DNA of 64,000 nt from Hydrangea macrophylla (GCA_033977485.1 CM066983.1:104593080-104657079); one strand, 5' to 3'; shown: positions 45,834-56,807, numbered from the stretch's first letter. The notes: generated by a model from the letters alone, not told the origin. A program made the numbers and translations.

Positions 45834-45884
45834 CAGCTTCTTGAAGCTGACGACGTTGATGCGTCCTGGACATTCGTGTTCAGG
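45834..45884 (+). promoter_or_regulatory. Paired terminal hairpins of LTR B1 with a UUCG loop
   Basis: CAGCTT-CTTG-AAGCTG (45834-45849) is followed by CCTGGACA-TTCG-TGTTCAGG (45865-45884), an 8-bp stem with one wobble pair capped by a UUCG tetraloop in RNA. GACG/CGTC in the spacer can form a third stem. Confidence 0.75.
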
Positions 45885-46800
45885 CTTTTCAGGTTATAAT
45901 CAGGAGGAATCATACGATTATGCTAATTGAGAATGGCTGCTTCTGGAATGAAGAAACTGTTTATTATATGCTTTAAGTTTATCTGTTTGAGTTTTAAACT
46001 GTTTTGTTTTAAGGATGACTGTAACAGACACTAAGTTATTATTTTATTTTCAAGGCGGTCTGTGCCTTAGTTGACCCCGGTTCATAATATGTAATAAGTT
46101 AGAAAATTTTTGTAAGCCTTGATTGCTTTACTCTGATTATTATGTTTTGTTGTTCGACGTTTGGGACGGAATCGATCCTTCAAACTGTCGCGACCTACGG
46201 GTCCATAAAGGAAATTAAACGCTTTCCTTATTTATGCTACGTCGGGGCATGACATCATCTAAGGTTAATATTTTTGGCCAATTTCAGATTTTTCATCATT
46301 TTTGAGGTAAATCTTAGCAGTTTCACTTTAGTCCAAAAATGTACCTTTTTTTTCTTTTATTTTTATCACTAAAACATGTATAGGTTTTAATTGCTATTTG
46401 AATCTTCTATTGTTTGAACTGTAATACGTTATTTATGCGGACCATTTTATAAAGTTAATAATTTAAAATAGCCAGTATGTTATGTTGGAAATTCAACTAA
46501 CGTGACTTTTTCACCTAGGCTCGTCTTCATTGGAATTCATCTTTTATATAGTTAAATAATTTAGAGCATCCAGTATATTATGTTGGAATTCAAATAGTAT
46601 GACATTTTTACCTAGGCTCGCCTTTATTGAATTAATCTAGGGCTAAATATTTTTGACCAATTTTAGCTTTTTTTTATCAATTTTGAGGTAATTGCTATTG
46701 GAGTCTTATAATATTGTTTTAAGTTTAATATGTAGAATTCATCCAGGACTAATATTTTTGGCAAATTTTAGATTTTTCATTAGTTTTGAGGGAAATCTTA

Positions 46801-48017
46801 ACAGTTTCACTTCATCCAAAACCACAAGGGTTAAATATCCACTTTTGAAGCACAGGGAGGGAAAAGTGAAATTAGGCCTAACCATGGGGGGTAAAATGTA
46901 GTTAACCCTTTTATCAATCCAAAGAAAGTATTTATTTATTTAAGATCTTCACATTAGTCATCAAGTGCTATAACATTTAGAGTAATTGAACACCACATTT
47001 AAGAATCATAACATTATCCAATGAAGTGTGAATGTTTAAACTTGGACAACAAACAGCGTAGGAGTGTCCTTTTCTATACCTAGGATCACATGGTAACTCA
47101 TGCAATAATCTCTAACAATCTTATAAGATTTGCTTTTACAAATCCAAAACATCAAGAAGATCAATATAGGGCCTGATGGTTAGTTACATCAAACAAAAGT
47201 GATTTTAATTGTCCAAAAGACAATTATGCTATTGTGTTGTATAGCCTTTTTTTTTCCCTCTCTATTAATACATATTTTTAATTGTATAAAAAAATGAATT
47301 AGTTCATTAAAAAATCAAGTATTGAATAAGTAGTATTTATATATGGTGATTGAAAATTTACTTCAAATTACCGACAAATGGCAAAGATTTCACACCAAAT
47401 AAACGAATCATTGTTCAATCACTTGAACGGGTGGAAGACTTGGGACCTATTGTTATTGAAGACAATAAAAACATCCAAAGTTACAAGAAAAGGAAACAAA
47501 GATCAGAGAAAGGTGATAGAAAAGAAGAAACGCGCCGTGAAGAATAAAATCAAAATTGAAAAGGAATAAATTTTGAATATATATATATAAATATTTTGCT
47601 ATAGTTTTTAGAGTTTCTTTACTAGAGGATATTTCCAAATTTATGCTATAATAAACAAGTATTTTATATTGCTTTCTTCTGTGAGAATAACATATTTTTT
47701 CCTTCTTGCTTACACTCAATTATTCATCAATCACATATACATAATTATGAGTGACAAATAAAATTTTAAATTTGGCTCATTGTGATGATCTTATTACAAA
47801 TCATATTCATGGTTCTGTACTTTTATTAATTGTACTTTTTATTTCTCCTTCTTAGTATTCCAATTGCCTTAATTTTTAGTCCATAGCACTATTTCAATCA
47901 ACTTACTTTTGAGTTATGACTAAACTTTTATTTTTACTTATTTTTACTCATAGTAGTTGCAATTCCAAAAAGGAAACTTTATCTTTAATAACTATTTTAA
48001 CAATATGAGCACCAACT
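46801..48017. other. Gene-free AT-rich stretch
   Basis: No recognised gene. A basic ORF at 47350-47547 lacks any family resemblance and lies in low-complexity A-rich DNA. Confidence 0.5.
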
Positions 48018-48045
48018 ACGTGCAACGCACGTATTGTATTACTAG
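48018..48045 (+). mobile_element. Helitron 3' terminus
   Basis: A perfect hairpin ACGTGC-AAC-GCACGT, then ATTGTATTA and CTAG (48042-48045) followed by T. The element extends to lower coordinates; its 5' end was not found. Confidence 0.65.
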
Positions 48046-48487
48046 TACATATAAATACACATATAAGAAGATGTAAATGTATATATACAAACTCATCAGA
48101 TCTTCAAATTGAAAGTTAGCACTTACCTAGCATAGAAATTGAGTGATGTAAGTGTTGACAATCATCATCACTTAGGATTTAAGTCATGAAACCAACAGTA
48201 ACAATCATCATCTTCGAAGCATCATCTCTTTCCAGTGGCATGGTTGAACGAATTGATGCAAAGAACTTCAAAGTTTACATATGTGAAATTGTGTTGTGAG
48301 ATAATCATATACGCCTTAGATATTCAAGGAGGGATCCTGATGTTCTGTCTTGAGACTGGAGAGAAAGAAAGGCAGCGGTGGCTTTGTTCAATTGTTCAAA
48401 CAATAAAACCCTAGACTACATATATATATATATGTATATAGTGTAAGTATTATAGCAATTAATACAAAATGTAAGGGTAAATTTGAC

Positions 48488-48708
48488 TATAATTGGGGCG
48501 GGTTCGGGTTTTTTGACCCTACACCCGAACCTGACCCTAACCCGGCCCGGGTTACAATATTCCCCCCCATACCCGCCCCTACCCCGATTAAGTCGCCCCC
48601 ATACCCTACCTATTAGGGGAGGGGAGGGGAGGGGAGGGGAGGGGAGGGGAGGGGAGGGGAGGGGCGGGGCGGGGAACTCGAAAAACCCGCCCCATTGCCA
48701 TACCTAAT
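48488..48708. mobile_element. GC-rich hAT-like element with GGGGA array
   Basis: The right end GGGGCGGGTTTTTCGAGTT / CCATTGCCATACCTA is the complement of a TAGGTATGGCAATGG terminus, related to 23380 and 31912. A GGGGA tandem (48615-48674) passes into GGGGC. It is a potential G-quadruplex former. The left end is degenerate. Confidence 0.6.
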
Positions 48709-48878
48709 GGTGATAAGTTATCGAATGACCACCCACCAAAAATATATTCTGGCAACATCATTGTTAATATCATTTTAAACTCGTTTGGACAATTTTAGCA
48801 TTGTTTTGTGTGTGTTAATTTCAATGTCTAGAAGAAGGATAGTGCTTTCAAATTTTACATACTCTATGAGGCTATTTA

Positions 48879-49273
48879 GAGCAACTCTAATGGGGGATGC
48901 AAATGAGTATTTAAATCCAAAAGATGTTAAAATGGATCCCTTCATCCCAAAAAATGCACTCTAATGGGGGATCTAAAAGGGGATCCATTATGCAAACTCA
49001 TGGTTTGGGTCTCCAAACTTATAGTCTTTGGAGAGAGAAAGTGAGGGGATGCATATTTGGTAGGATGATCATAGCCATTGGTTTGTGAATAAAATAATAT
49101 TTTTAGTGTATCTATTGTTGAGATACATCAAAATATATTAAACAATAAAATGGCTACTAGTTTTGGTTACTATGATTGGAGTGCATGAGGCTTATTTGGT
49201 ATGTAAAACACTATTCAAGTAACCAAATAGCATTTTAGATACCCAAATTTGCTAACTACTCTTGGAGTTGCTC
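48879..49273. mobile_element. PIF/Harbinger-type (Tourist-like) MITE
   Basis: Inverted ends GAGCAACTC and GAGTTGCTC with TTA on both sides (48876-48878 and 49274-49276). An internal CTCTAATGGGGGATCTAAA motif is repeated. 395 bp, noncoding. Confidence 0.8.
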
Positions 49274-49741
49274 TTAGAAAGGCGAATGATTGATTTTCTG
49301 ATTCACGATAATGTATGGTAAATGCTCATATCTTGAATTGGAGTCCAGTTCAATATGTTAATATCCTTCTTAACATGGCAATACTTCATTGATATTTTTG
49401 ATTTACTTTTGGTCATGTTCAAAGATATTACTAGTTCACCTGCGTACTACCTAGACATATTATTATACATGTGGCACTTTAGAACACTGAGAAAAATATC
49501 AAAGAAAAAGTGATTTGTTCTAAAATATTAGAATAATGTTAGAGGTACAACTCATTCTTAAACTTATTTACTATAACAAATATTGTGGTCGGGCCATACG
49601 GGCACCCACATTATATTGGACTGGGTTCAAAGAGGCTTGGCTTGGACACCAAGTAACGGACTTTGGAGTCCTAAGCCTTATAGGTTTTATGTGCCTATAT
49701 ATATGCATATATATCACATGGAAAGACCTAATGAGACAGAC

Positions 49742-49831
49742 TTTCAGCAACCGTTCTTGTACCCCATCAGAAGTCAAGCCTTCTCTCGTGCAATTTAGAT
49801 GTTCAAAAATGTCTTCAAGGGGTGCATTCTC
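49742..49831 (-). pseudogene. Plasma-membrane H+-ATPase exon fragment
   Basis: After an acceptor-like CTTCTTGCAG, the minus strand encodes ENAPLEDIFEHLNC and TREGLTSDGVQERL. This matches the N-terminal cytosolic segment of plant P-type H+-ATPases, where ...P[LI]E[ED][VI]FE.L.C[ST]REGLT... is conserved. The next expected residues (KLFGYNKLEEKK) are replaced by unrelated codons, and no other ATPase exon is seen nearby. It is a captured or relic fragment. The identification is from memory of the family pattern. Confidence 0.6.
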
Positions 49832-50553
49832 CTGCAAGAAGCAAACTGAAGATTGAGCAAAGAGGCATGTTACAATATATTTTACCCTTGTTTCTTCCTG
49901 TGTTTCATTATTTTTTCCCCTTGAAATCAATTTAACAAGAAGTTTAAGTATGATTTATTTTTTATTTTTATATACACAAAAGAATCATATAACATCAATA
50001 AGACTGCTTGGATGCAAATGCGTATACACAATCAGCTGTAAATGGGAATGTGAAGCCTCTAACTACAGGCCACTGAGTTAATCTTATGTAAGAACCCTAC
50101 TGTAATAATTGAGGTTTTGTTTTTTAAAAACCCATCAGTCAGCCACAAATTGACCTCAACAATAGAAAAGGAACATAAAGAAGCGGTAAATACAAGGACA
50201 TGCAAGCTAGAGCTCCAGCTGAAATAAGGGAAAACAATTTAATGTATACAACAAGGTTTATTAGAGGAGAATATACCAGAGTATTAGCAATTCTACTCAT
50301 TGTAATTGAATGTGGGAAGAGTCCAAACTCTCAAAGTGCAGGTTGGTTACAATTAAAGAGGAACAAATTATAGGATGTTGGGAAGGCCAATTCTGTTTGG
50401 AATTGAAGAAAAAAACAAGCTCATAAGCAAATTTGAGCTCTAAATCATATATGGGGGTGTTTGTGTAGATTATACTTGCACCAACGCTGAGTTGAATACT
50501 AATGTAATTAGAGAAGTTAGGTTTAGCATCTGAATGTCTTTGGAATCCTATTT

Positions 50554-50608
50554 GTTAAAAGTTAAGTGGCTAGATTACAAGTTGAAATCTAGCCACTTAA
50601 CTTTTAAC
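50554..50608. repeat. Perfect 23-bp inverted repeat
   Basis: GTTAAAAGTTAAGTGGCTAG followed by ATT is exactly complementary to the segment after a 9-nt spacer (AATCTAGCCACTTAACTTTT, then AAC). Confidence 0.9.
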
Positions 50609-51141
50609 AACAGAATTATATGGAGAAAAAGCGGTACCTTTTCGATACTGGACGTCGAAAGCAGACGGCACACCAGAGAAGTAGAGAAGAAGAATTGAAA
50701 GAAAGAAGAAGTAAACAAATAAAGTGGGAGGGGAAAAACGAAGCATTTGTCATCTCTTCTCCCACCTCCACCTGCTGGTTCAATCAGCACTTTCAAGAAG
50801 AATAGCAGACGACAAAGCACCTCGAGGCCGTAATTTTGAAGCGGTGCAGGAAACCCCCAGTTGAAGGCCGCATTATTTGAAGCAGAGCAGACCCAGTTGA
50901 ACGACAAGAAGCACGCGCGCAGAGAAGCCAAGCAATACGTGGAGGAGTAAAAGGCTATGTAGTGTCCGTTTGATAGCTGAAATGTAAATGACTAAAGAAC
51001 CTGTTCACTTATCTGGTTATGTAGACAGTAAGGGTTTGGCGGCTGAGTAATTTTTCAGGCAAATAAGGGCAGAATAGGAAGTTCATATTATTTGACGTGC
51101 TTGTTTATACGTTCTTATAGTATAGTAGATATTTCTATAAT

Positions 51142-51144
<3 letters not shown>
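50609..51144. other. Gene-free stretch, purine-rich leader-like
   Basis: Contains GAAGAAAGAAGAAG-type sequence and two long opposing ORFs (near 50575-50931) with no recognised family. Nothing can be supported as a gene. Confidence 0.45.

Positions 51145-51173
<29 letters not shown>
51145..51173 (+). repeat. Poly-G tract, 29 bases
   Basis: Twenty-nine consecutive G residues in AT-rich DNA, the longest of four G or C homopolymers in the window. Confidence 0.95.
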
Positions 51174-51286
51174 TAATTAGGTCCTAAAAATGAGTGAGGG
51201 ACTACTTCTTAAGTTGTTTTATACTAGGGACTAATTTCTAAAAAGGGTGACTATAATGGACTATGTATTAAGTATACCTATATTTA

Positions 51287-53393
51287 TCTATACGTTAAAG
51301 AAAAGAACCTAAAACCTTAAAGTGTGTACAAATATAAATTGAATAACAAAATTACCCTTATACTTTTTACAAATTACCGTTTTTTTAAGTTGAATTTCCA
51401 AATAACTCTTTTCCATTTTGTAAATTATCTTTTTTGTATATATGTTTATATATATATATACACACTAGCATTGGCCCGTGCTATGCACATGTATCATTGA
51501 ATTTGTTTTTGAAAATATATATATATACACATATATATCTATATCTATATATATATCTACCCATTAAGTCTGCAAAAAAAAAAAAAAAAAGAACTGCTAT
51601 TCGCTATCCATGGATTACTAAATGCTTTCCATGGAGTGCATGATACAGTTAATACCACATGCTTTAAAAGTGGTACTATGCAATATATTTAGTAATTTTC
51701 TGAGTGCGAATAACATTTTTTCAAAAAAAAATTAAATAAATAAAAATTAAGAAATGTGAAAAAATAGGATATATAGTAAGACAGAGGCAGTTACAGTGGT
51801 GTGAGGGAAGTTACTGTAAAAATGTAGGAGCGTAGGAAGCGTATTTTTTTTTTGAATATTATTTTATTCCAAATCTATATATACAATTGTATATCTATAC
51901 TATAGTATTGTGTAACAATGTCATGTGGCGTCCCAATTACATGGAGAGTGCCACATCACACCTACATTGCTATATATATATATATATATATTATCTATTC
52001 ATTAAAAAAATAGTCTTAAGTTGTAGGTTGAACGTCAATTTATATAGTTGTTTAAGCACATTTTTTTTTCTAACACCATCTTAATAATTGATATAACATA
52101 TTTCTCGTTCTTGTACATATCTATATATAAATTGAACATATATACATATTATTTTTATTATATCTATATAAATTGAATATGTTATTAAAAAAAAAAAGAG
52201 CAATAAAGTTTAAAGTGTGCACAATTATAAATTTTCTTTCATTGATTGGAATTACTAGGAATTCTTTTGCCTTTTATAAATTACCATTGTGTGTGTATAC
52301 TTGTATATTATTTTATTCTATTATGATATATATATATACTCAAATACTCAATAATCAAATTGCCGTTATGCCTTTTGCAAATTATCCTTTTGTTACCAAA
52401 TTACCCAATTGCCTATCATAATTAATCACCCTTTTAAATGTATGTGTGTGTATATATATATGTATATATTATCTATACGTTAAAGAAAATAGCCTAAAAG
52501 TTTAAAGTGTGTACAATTATAAATTGAATAACCAAATTACCCTTATGCCTTTTGCAAAATTTTCTTTTGTTAAATTGAATTATCAAATTACCATTTTATC
52601 TTTTATAAACTATCCTTTAATTTTGCATATACTAGAGCAGCGCCACGCACTATGTGAGTGCGAAAGAAAAAAAGTGTGGGTAGTTGAGAGAAGCTATTTT
52701 TTTAAAAAATTAAAATTTGATATGATATTTTAATACTTTGTGAAATTATTTTCATTAAGAAATTGTGTATGTTTTATTTTAATTATTGGTGTGAGAAAAA
52801 CTTTTTGGTACCCCTTCCTTTCTCTTTCTGTATTAGTATTGATATTTGTGTGTGTGTATATATATATTGTCTATGTGTTATGTTATGTGTTAAAGAAAAG
52901 AGCCTTAAAATTTAAAGTGTGCACACTTATATATTAATTACCCTTTTATCTTATGTATAGTACCCTTCTGTAAAAGTTTAAAGTGTACACAATTATTGAA
53001 TATGAACATTACCCAAATAACTCATTTCTATTATCGGCAGTGCATGTTCAATTCATTTAGGGTTTAATATTTGATTTACTTTGTTTTTCAAATCATTAAT
53101 CTATGACATGTATCCACAATTAACGCAGCTAAATTTTATTTCTCTATTTCAACTCAAGATTATTTTCCAATGAATTCCAAACACAATTTCTAACTGGTCA
53201 AAGAAATAGCAAGTAAATGCCAGTCTATAAAATTCTTAACTTTAGATGTTGTTCAAGCATATTGTTTCTAACACCATCTTAAGAATTATTAGAACTTTTT
53301 TTTCTCTTTCATGTACACATTAAAAAAAAATACATTACATTTTTTTTTTATATCAAATCCAACGCCCGTGTCTCACACAGGTCGTTTTCCTAG
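51287..53393. mobile_element. Cluster of nested or degenerate Helitrons
   Basis: Plus-strand 5' starts after A: TCTATACGTTAAAGAAAAGA (51287), TCTATACTATAGTATTG (51894) and TCTATACGTTAAAGAAAATA (52472). Degenerate starts lie near 52160 and 52869, most followed by AGTTTAAAGTGTGYACA. The 3' ends with hairpin and CTAG are at 51465 (minus; GTGC/GCAC), 52632 (minus; GCACT/AGTGC) and 53390-53393 (plus; GTGTCTCACAC). Pairing of starts and ends is unresolved. No Rep/helicase coding. Confidence 0.65.
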
Positions 53394-53509
53394 TTATAAA
53401 AAAGAGACTTAGAGTGATTTCCAATTTCAATTATACTTATTTGGAATTCTTTCAATTGTTTGCTTCTTATATGTAATTTTGCCTTTACTAATACATTGAG
53501 ATGCTATGC

Positions 53510-53856
53510 CTTGTTTGGCAAACCGAATTTTGCCTTTATTTTTGTTTGTGCTTTTTTTAAAACCCAAATAAGGCACTAAAAAATAATAGGGTTTGTTTGG
53601 CAAACCAGTAGGGGCCTTTGTTTGTCTTGTTTGTTCCCACTTTTTCCAAACAAGGCACTAAACTCATGGATCAAAAGTCAACAGTTTCGACTACCTTGTT
53701 TGGAAAACGATTTTTTTTTTTTCATTTTTCCCAAACAAGGTTTTGCACACATATATTAGATCAAAAGTCAACAATTTCGGTGCCTTGTTTGGCAAATCTA
53801 TTTTGTGCTTTGGTTTTTGTTGTTTTGTTTTGGTTTTTCCCAAACTAGGCTTTACA
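53510..53856. repeat. Tandem units bounded by CCTTGTTTGG and CCAAACAAGG
   Basis: Three or four units of about 110 bp begin CCTTGTTTGGCAAA and end TTTCCCAAACAAGG or CCAAACAAGGCACTAAA. The phrase GATCAAAAGTCAACAATTTCG is repeated between them. Confidence 0.75.
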
Positions 53857-53938
53857 CTCAAATAATTTACACTTAATAAATTTAATTCATTTGTTTTATA
53901 AATTTATAATTTCATACAATTTCATATCATTTCATACT

Positions 53939-53939
53939 C

Positions 53940-54021
<82 letters not shown>

Positions 54022-54335
54022 ATATATTAGAAATACTTTGCAAAGTTAAAAGATAAATTGTAATTTATAATTACTAATACATCTAAAATCATATTTTATC
54101 ACACATACATACCTATAAATTTAATTCACACACATACATTTGTTTGTAAATTTAATTTAATTTCATATCATTTCATACTCATCATAAATATGTAATAATA
54201 ATAGATTTAATTAATTTAATTCTTCATCATCATCATCATAATAATAGTAGTAGTAGTAGTAGTAGTAATAAAAATAATAATAACAATAATAATAATAATA
54301 AATACTTTGTAATAATTTCATATCATTTCATACTC

Positions 54336-54396
<61 letters not shown>
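53939..54396. repeat. AAT/AGT microsatellites in a repeated context
   Basis: (AAT)n at 53939-54020 and 54338-54396, with (AGT)n at 54245-54266. Each AAT array, and a third site at 54163, is preceded by TTTCATATCATTTCATACTCAT, so the flank and microsatellite were duplicated together. Confidence 0.9.
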
Positions 54397-54773
54397 GGGT
54401 AAATTACACAAACCTCCCCTGAGGTTTGCCTTAATTACACGGACCTCCCCTCTTGTTTCAAAAATTACACAGACCTCCCTCGAGGTTTGAATTAGGTAAC
54501 AAAACGTCCCCTCCCCTAATGGTCCGTTAGTTTTTTTACATTAGTCTCCCCTGAAAATTACAATTAGCCCCCCTAATATTATAAAATTGTCATACTAAAG
54601 CCCCCTTTCTCTTATATTTTTGTGCTAATTATAAAATCCCTCCTCCCTTCTATGTTTTTGGGTTAATTTTTTTAACATTAATTTTCTAGATCCGCCCCTG
54701 TCCCTATGCTTCAAAAGTGGACACTTAACCCCCTGTGATTGTGGACTAAAATAGAACTGTTATGATTTCACGA
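54397..54773. repeat. Single arm of the long-TIR element
   Basis: GGGTAAATTACACAAACCTC to GAACTGTTATGATTTCAC matches one arm of 24259-25218. The second arm is absent. Confidence 0.8.
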
Positions 54774-54883
54774 GGAAAGACTTGAAGAAGAAGGGTAGAC
54801 ATTCAAAATTTTGATTTGTCTTGTTTAGTAGTCTCTCTCAATGTTGGGATTATGTTATATTTTGGCTTGCAATTATATGGCAT

Positions 54884-55041
54884 GAGTAATATTTGGGTGA
54901 TAAACACTTACAAACGCACTCTATCTCTCTCCTAGGTGGCATTGTGAGGTCCGGATAATTTTAATGGACCCCACAATGCCACCCAGGAGAGAGATATATA
55001 GAGTGTATTTATAAAAAATGTTTGTCACCCTAACATTATTC
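54884..55041. repeat. MITE, GAGTAATATTTGGGTGA ends
   Basis: GAGTAATATTTGGGTGATAA is mirrored by TTTGTCACCCTAACATTATTC. The arms CTCTCTCCTAGGTGGCATTG and CAATGCCACCCAGGAGAGAG pair. It belongs to the TTGGG group. Confidence 0.8.
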
Positions 55042-55044
55042 ATA

Positions 55045-55294
55045 CTCCCTCCGTCCCTTTTTTTGAGTCCATCTTTGGGAACTCAACTTATTAAAGGGAC
55101 AAAAAGAATCTCACCTACTTTCCACAATTGCCCCTAATCATTACAATAACTTTTTTAGTTTTGTCTTGGTGTAGATTTCAAGAAGGGTAGTTTTGGAAAG
55201 TAAGTAAAAATTGTATGCCAATTTAGGAAAGTGGACACTAATTTTGGGACATCCCAAAATGGAATATAGGACTCAAAAAAAGGGACGGAGGGAG
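55045..55294. mobile_element. Stowaway MITE
   Basis: TIRs CTCCCTCCGTCCC and GGGACGGAGGGAG with TA on both sides (55043-55044 and 55295-55296). 250 bp. Tc1/mariner-derived. Confidence 0.95.
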
Positions 55295-55376
55295 TACTAG
55301 TTAAATTTTTTTTTTAATAGCAAATTTTATAAAAGAACCTCAAAGGCCAAGGAAGAAACAACACCCAAAAAAGACA

Positions 55377-55410
55377 CCCCCCCCCCCCCCCCTCTCTCTC
55401 TCTCTCTCTC
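55377..55410. repeat. Poly-C (16) followed by (CT)n
   Basis: A C homopolymer at 55377-55392 runs directly into a CT microsatellite. Confidence 0.95.
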
Positions 55411-56151
55411 ACTCAAAAAGGCAAAAACCAGCCCCAAAGTTTAAAGTTTTATTTATGTAGTTAAATTTGAAGCCATGTCCCATGTGGTGTGTCACGCCCC
55501 GACGTAGCATAAATATGGAAAGCGTTTAATTTTCTTTATGGACCCGTAGGTCGCGACAGTTTGAAGGATCGATTCCGTCCCAAACGTCGAACAACAACAA
55601 TATAATAATCAGAGTAGAGCAATCAAAGCTTACGAATATTTTTCTAACTTATTACATAATACAGCACGGGGTCTCTAAAGGCACAAACTGCCATGAAACA
55701 AAATAATAACTTAGTGTCTATTACAGTTATCCTTATTACAAAATCAGTTTAACTTAAAACATATGAAAGCAAATTCTGTTTCCAGCAGTTGTTCTCAATT
55801 CGCATAGTCATAAGATTCCTCCTGGTTATAACCTGAAAAGCCTGAACACGAATGTCCAGGACGCATCAACGTCTTCAGCTTCAAGAAGCTGATGAGTATT
55901 AAAAACATAACTTTGAATGTAAAACATACCCCTTTACAAATTTTCTCTTTTTAAGTTTGTAAATTCAATGGTTTAATCATGGAAAGAATTCAATTATAAA
56001 ATAACAGAGAATACATTTAAAAGTCGTTCATTCATTAAAACATATGACCATGTATGAGACGATGCACCACACTCATCTTACCGACTCTTTTCTCTCGACA
56101 AACACAACAACCCACTATCTCACACCAGTATCTTTGAAATACTCCGATAAC

Positions 56152-56490
56152 CACACTTTAGCACAGGGGCCAGGGAATGTCCAGTTTGCCTCACACTTTG
56201 GTCCGGGGTACCAGGGAGTGTCCAGTGCCTCACACTTTGAATACCTAAACCTCCATGCAAATACCGGAGGAACCCTCACGCAGTATCCAGACTCGGGTAT
56301 CAGGGAGTGTCCGTAGGCCACACTTTAGCACTTCCATGGATGCCAGGGAATGTCCAAGTTCGGCGTCACACACTTTGACGCTACCATGGTCGTCAGGGAG
56401 TGTCCAGTTTTTCCACCGTCGTATTTCAAAGACACTCTCACCCCAATCTCAACACGTCACACTTTGGTACACAACAACCAGGGAGTGTCC
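56152..56490 (-). repeat. Covarying hairpin array in LTR B2
   Basis: Read on the minus strand, units share GGACAYTCCCTG...AAAGTGTG and pair internally as TGGT/ACCA (two units, different loops), TGACG/CGTCA, GGCAT/GTGCT, GGC/GCT and TGATACC/GGTATTCA (long variant). Where B1 has GGCAC/GTGCT, B2 has GGCAT/GTGCT, a C-G to T-G change that keeps pairing. Confidence 0.8.
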
Positions 56491-56807
56491 ACAACACAAT
56501 CTCAATCTCAATCTCATACTCTTTTCCACACTGACCCTTACTCTTTTTCACACTGACTAACACCCACATGCATGTATAACTGACTCCGCATGTATGTCAT
56601 GAACCTTAAACATAAGGGAATTTAATGAATTAAAGAAACACGTACGTACGGGGATTGATAGGTCACAATTCATTATTTTAATCATCTACACATAATCAAA
56701 TAGGATTCTGCTTTAATAAATTTCCCAAACCGAGCTTTAACAGTTCATAAAATACCACCCAAACAGTTCCTTAACACAAAATAAGCAAGAACTCGAAATT
56801 GCCAGAA

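Larger units (their letters stand above)
43282..46254 (+). mobile_element. Solo LTR B1
   Basis: A 2973-bp LTR, TGTAATAACC...GGGGCATGACA, with perfect TSD TCATC (43277-43281 and 46255-46259). In order it has a TATA box TATATAG (43990-43996), a GTGAGT...ACTCAC hairpin (44195-44213), a CG-palindrome tract (44642-44905), a GTGGTT-type simple repeat (45180-45290), a hairpin array (45317-45574) and terminal hairpins (45834-45884). A final CATAAAGGAAA/TTTCC...TTTATG inverted repeat sits just before the end. There is no internal region. Its sister copy B2 is at 55490-58405. Confidence 0.9.
42545..46800. repeat. Degenerate tandem repeat, about 250-bp units, host of LTR B1
   Basis: Markers CACCTAGGCTCGCCTTCAT, GAATTCATCTAGGGCT, TATTTTTGGCCAATTTTAGA and CTATTTGAGTCTTCTATTG recur near 42740, 42951, 43252, 46513, 46611 and 46736. 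LTR B1 (43282-46254) is inserted in the GAATTCATC of one unit. The repeats outside the LTR are noncoding. Confidence 0.7.

Noticed and set aside
47350..47569. Lys/Glu-rich small proteins
   Set aside because: Two overlapping frames in A-rich DNA with no family resemblance or promoter; probably chance.
50575..50931. 118-codon minus-strand ORF as a possible host gene
   Set aside because: No recognisable family, an equally long ORF opposes it, and it overlaps the perfect inverted repeat.
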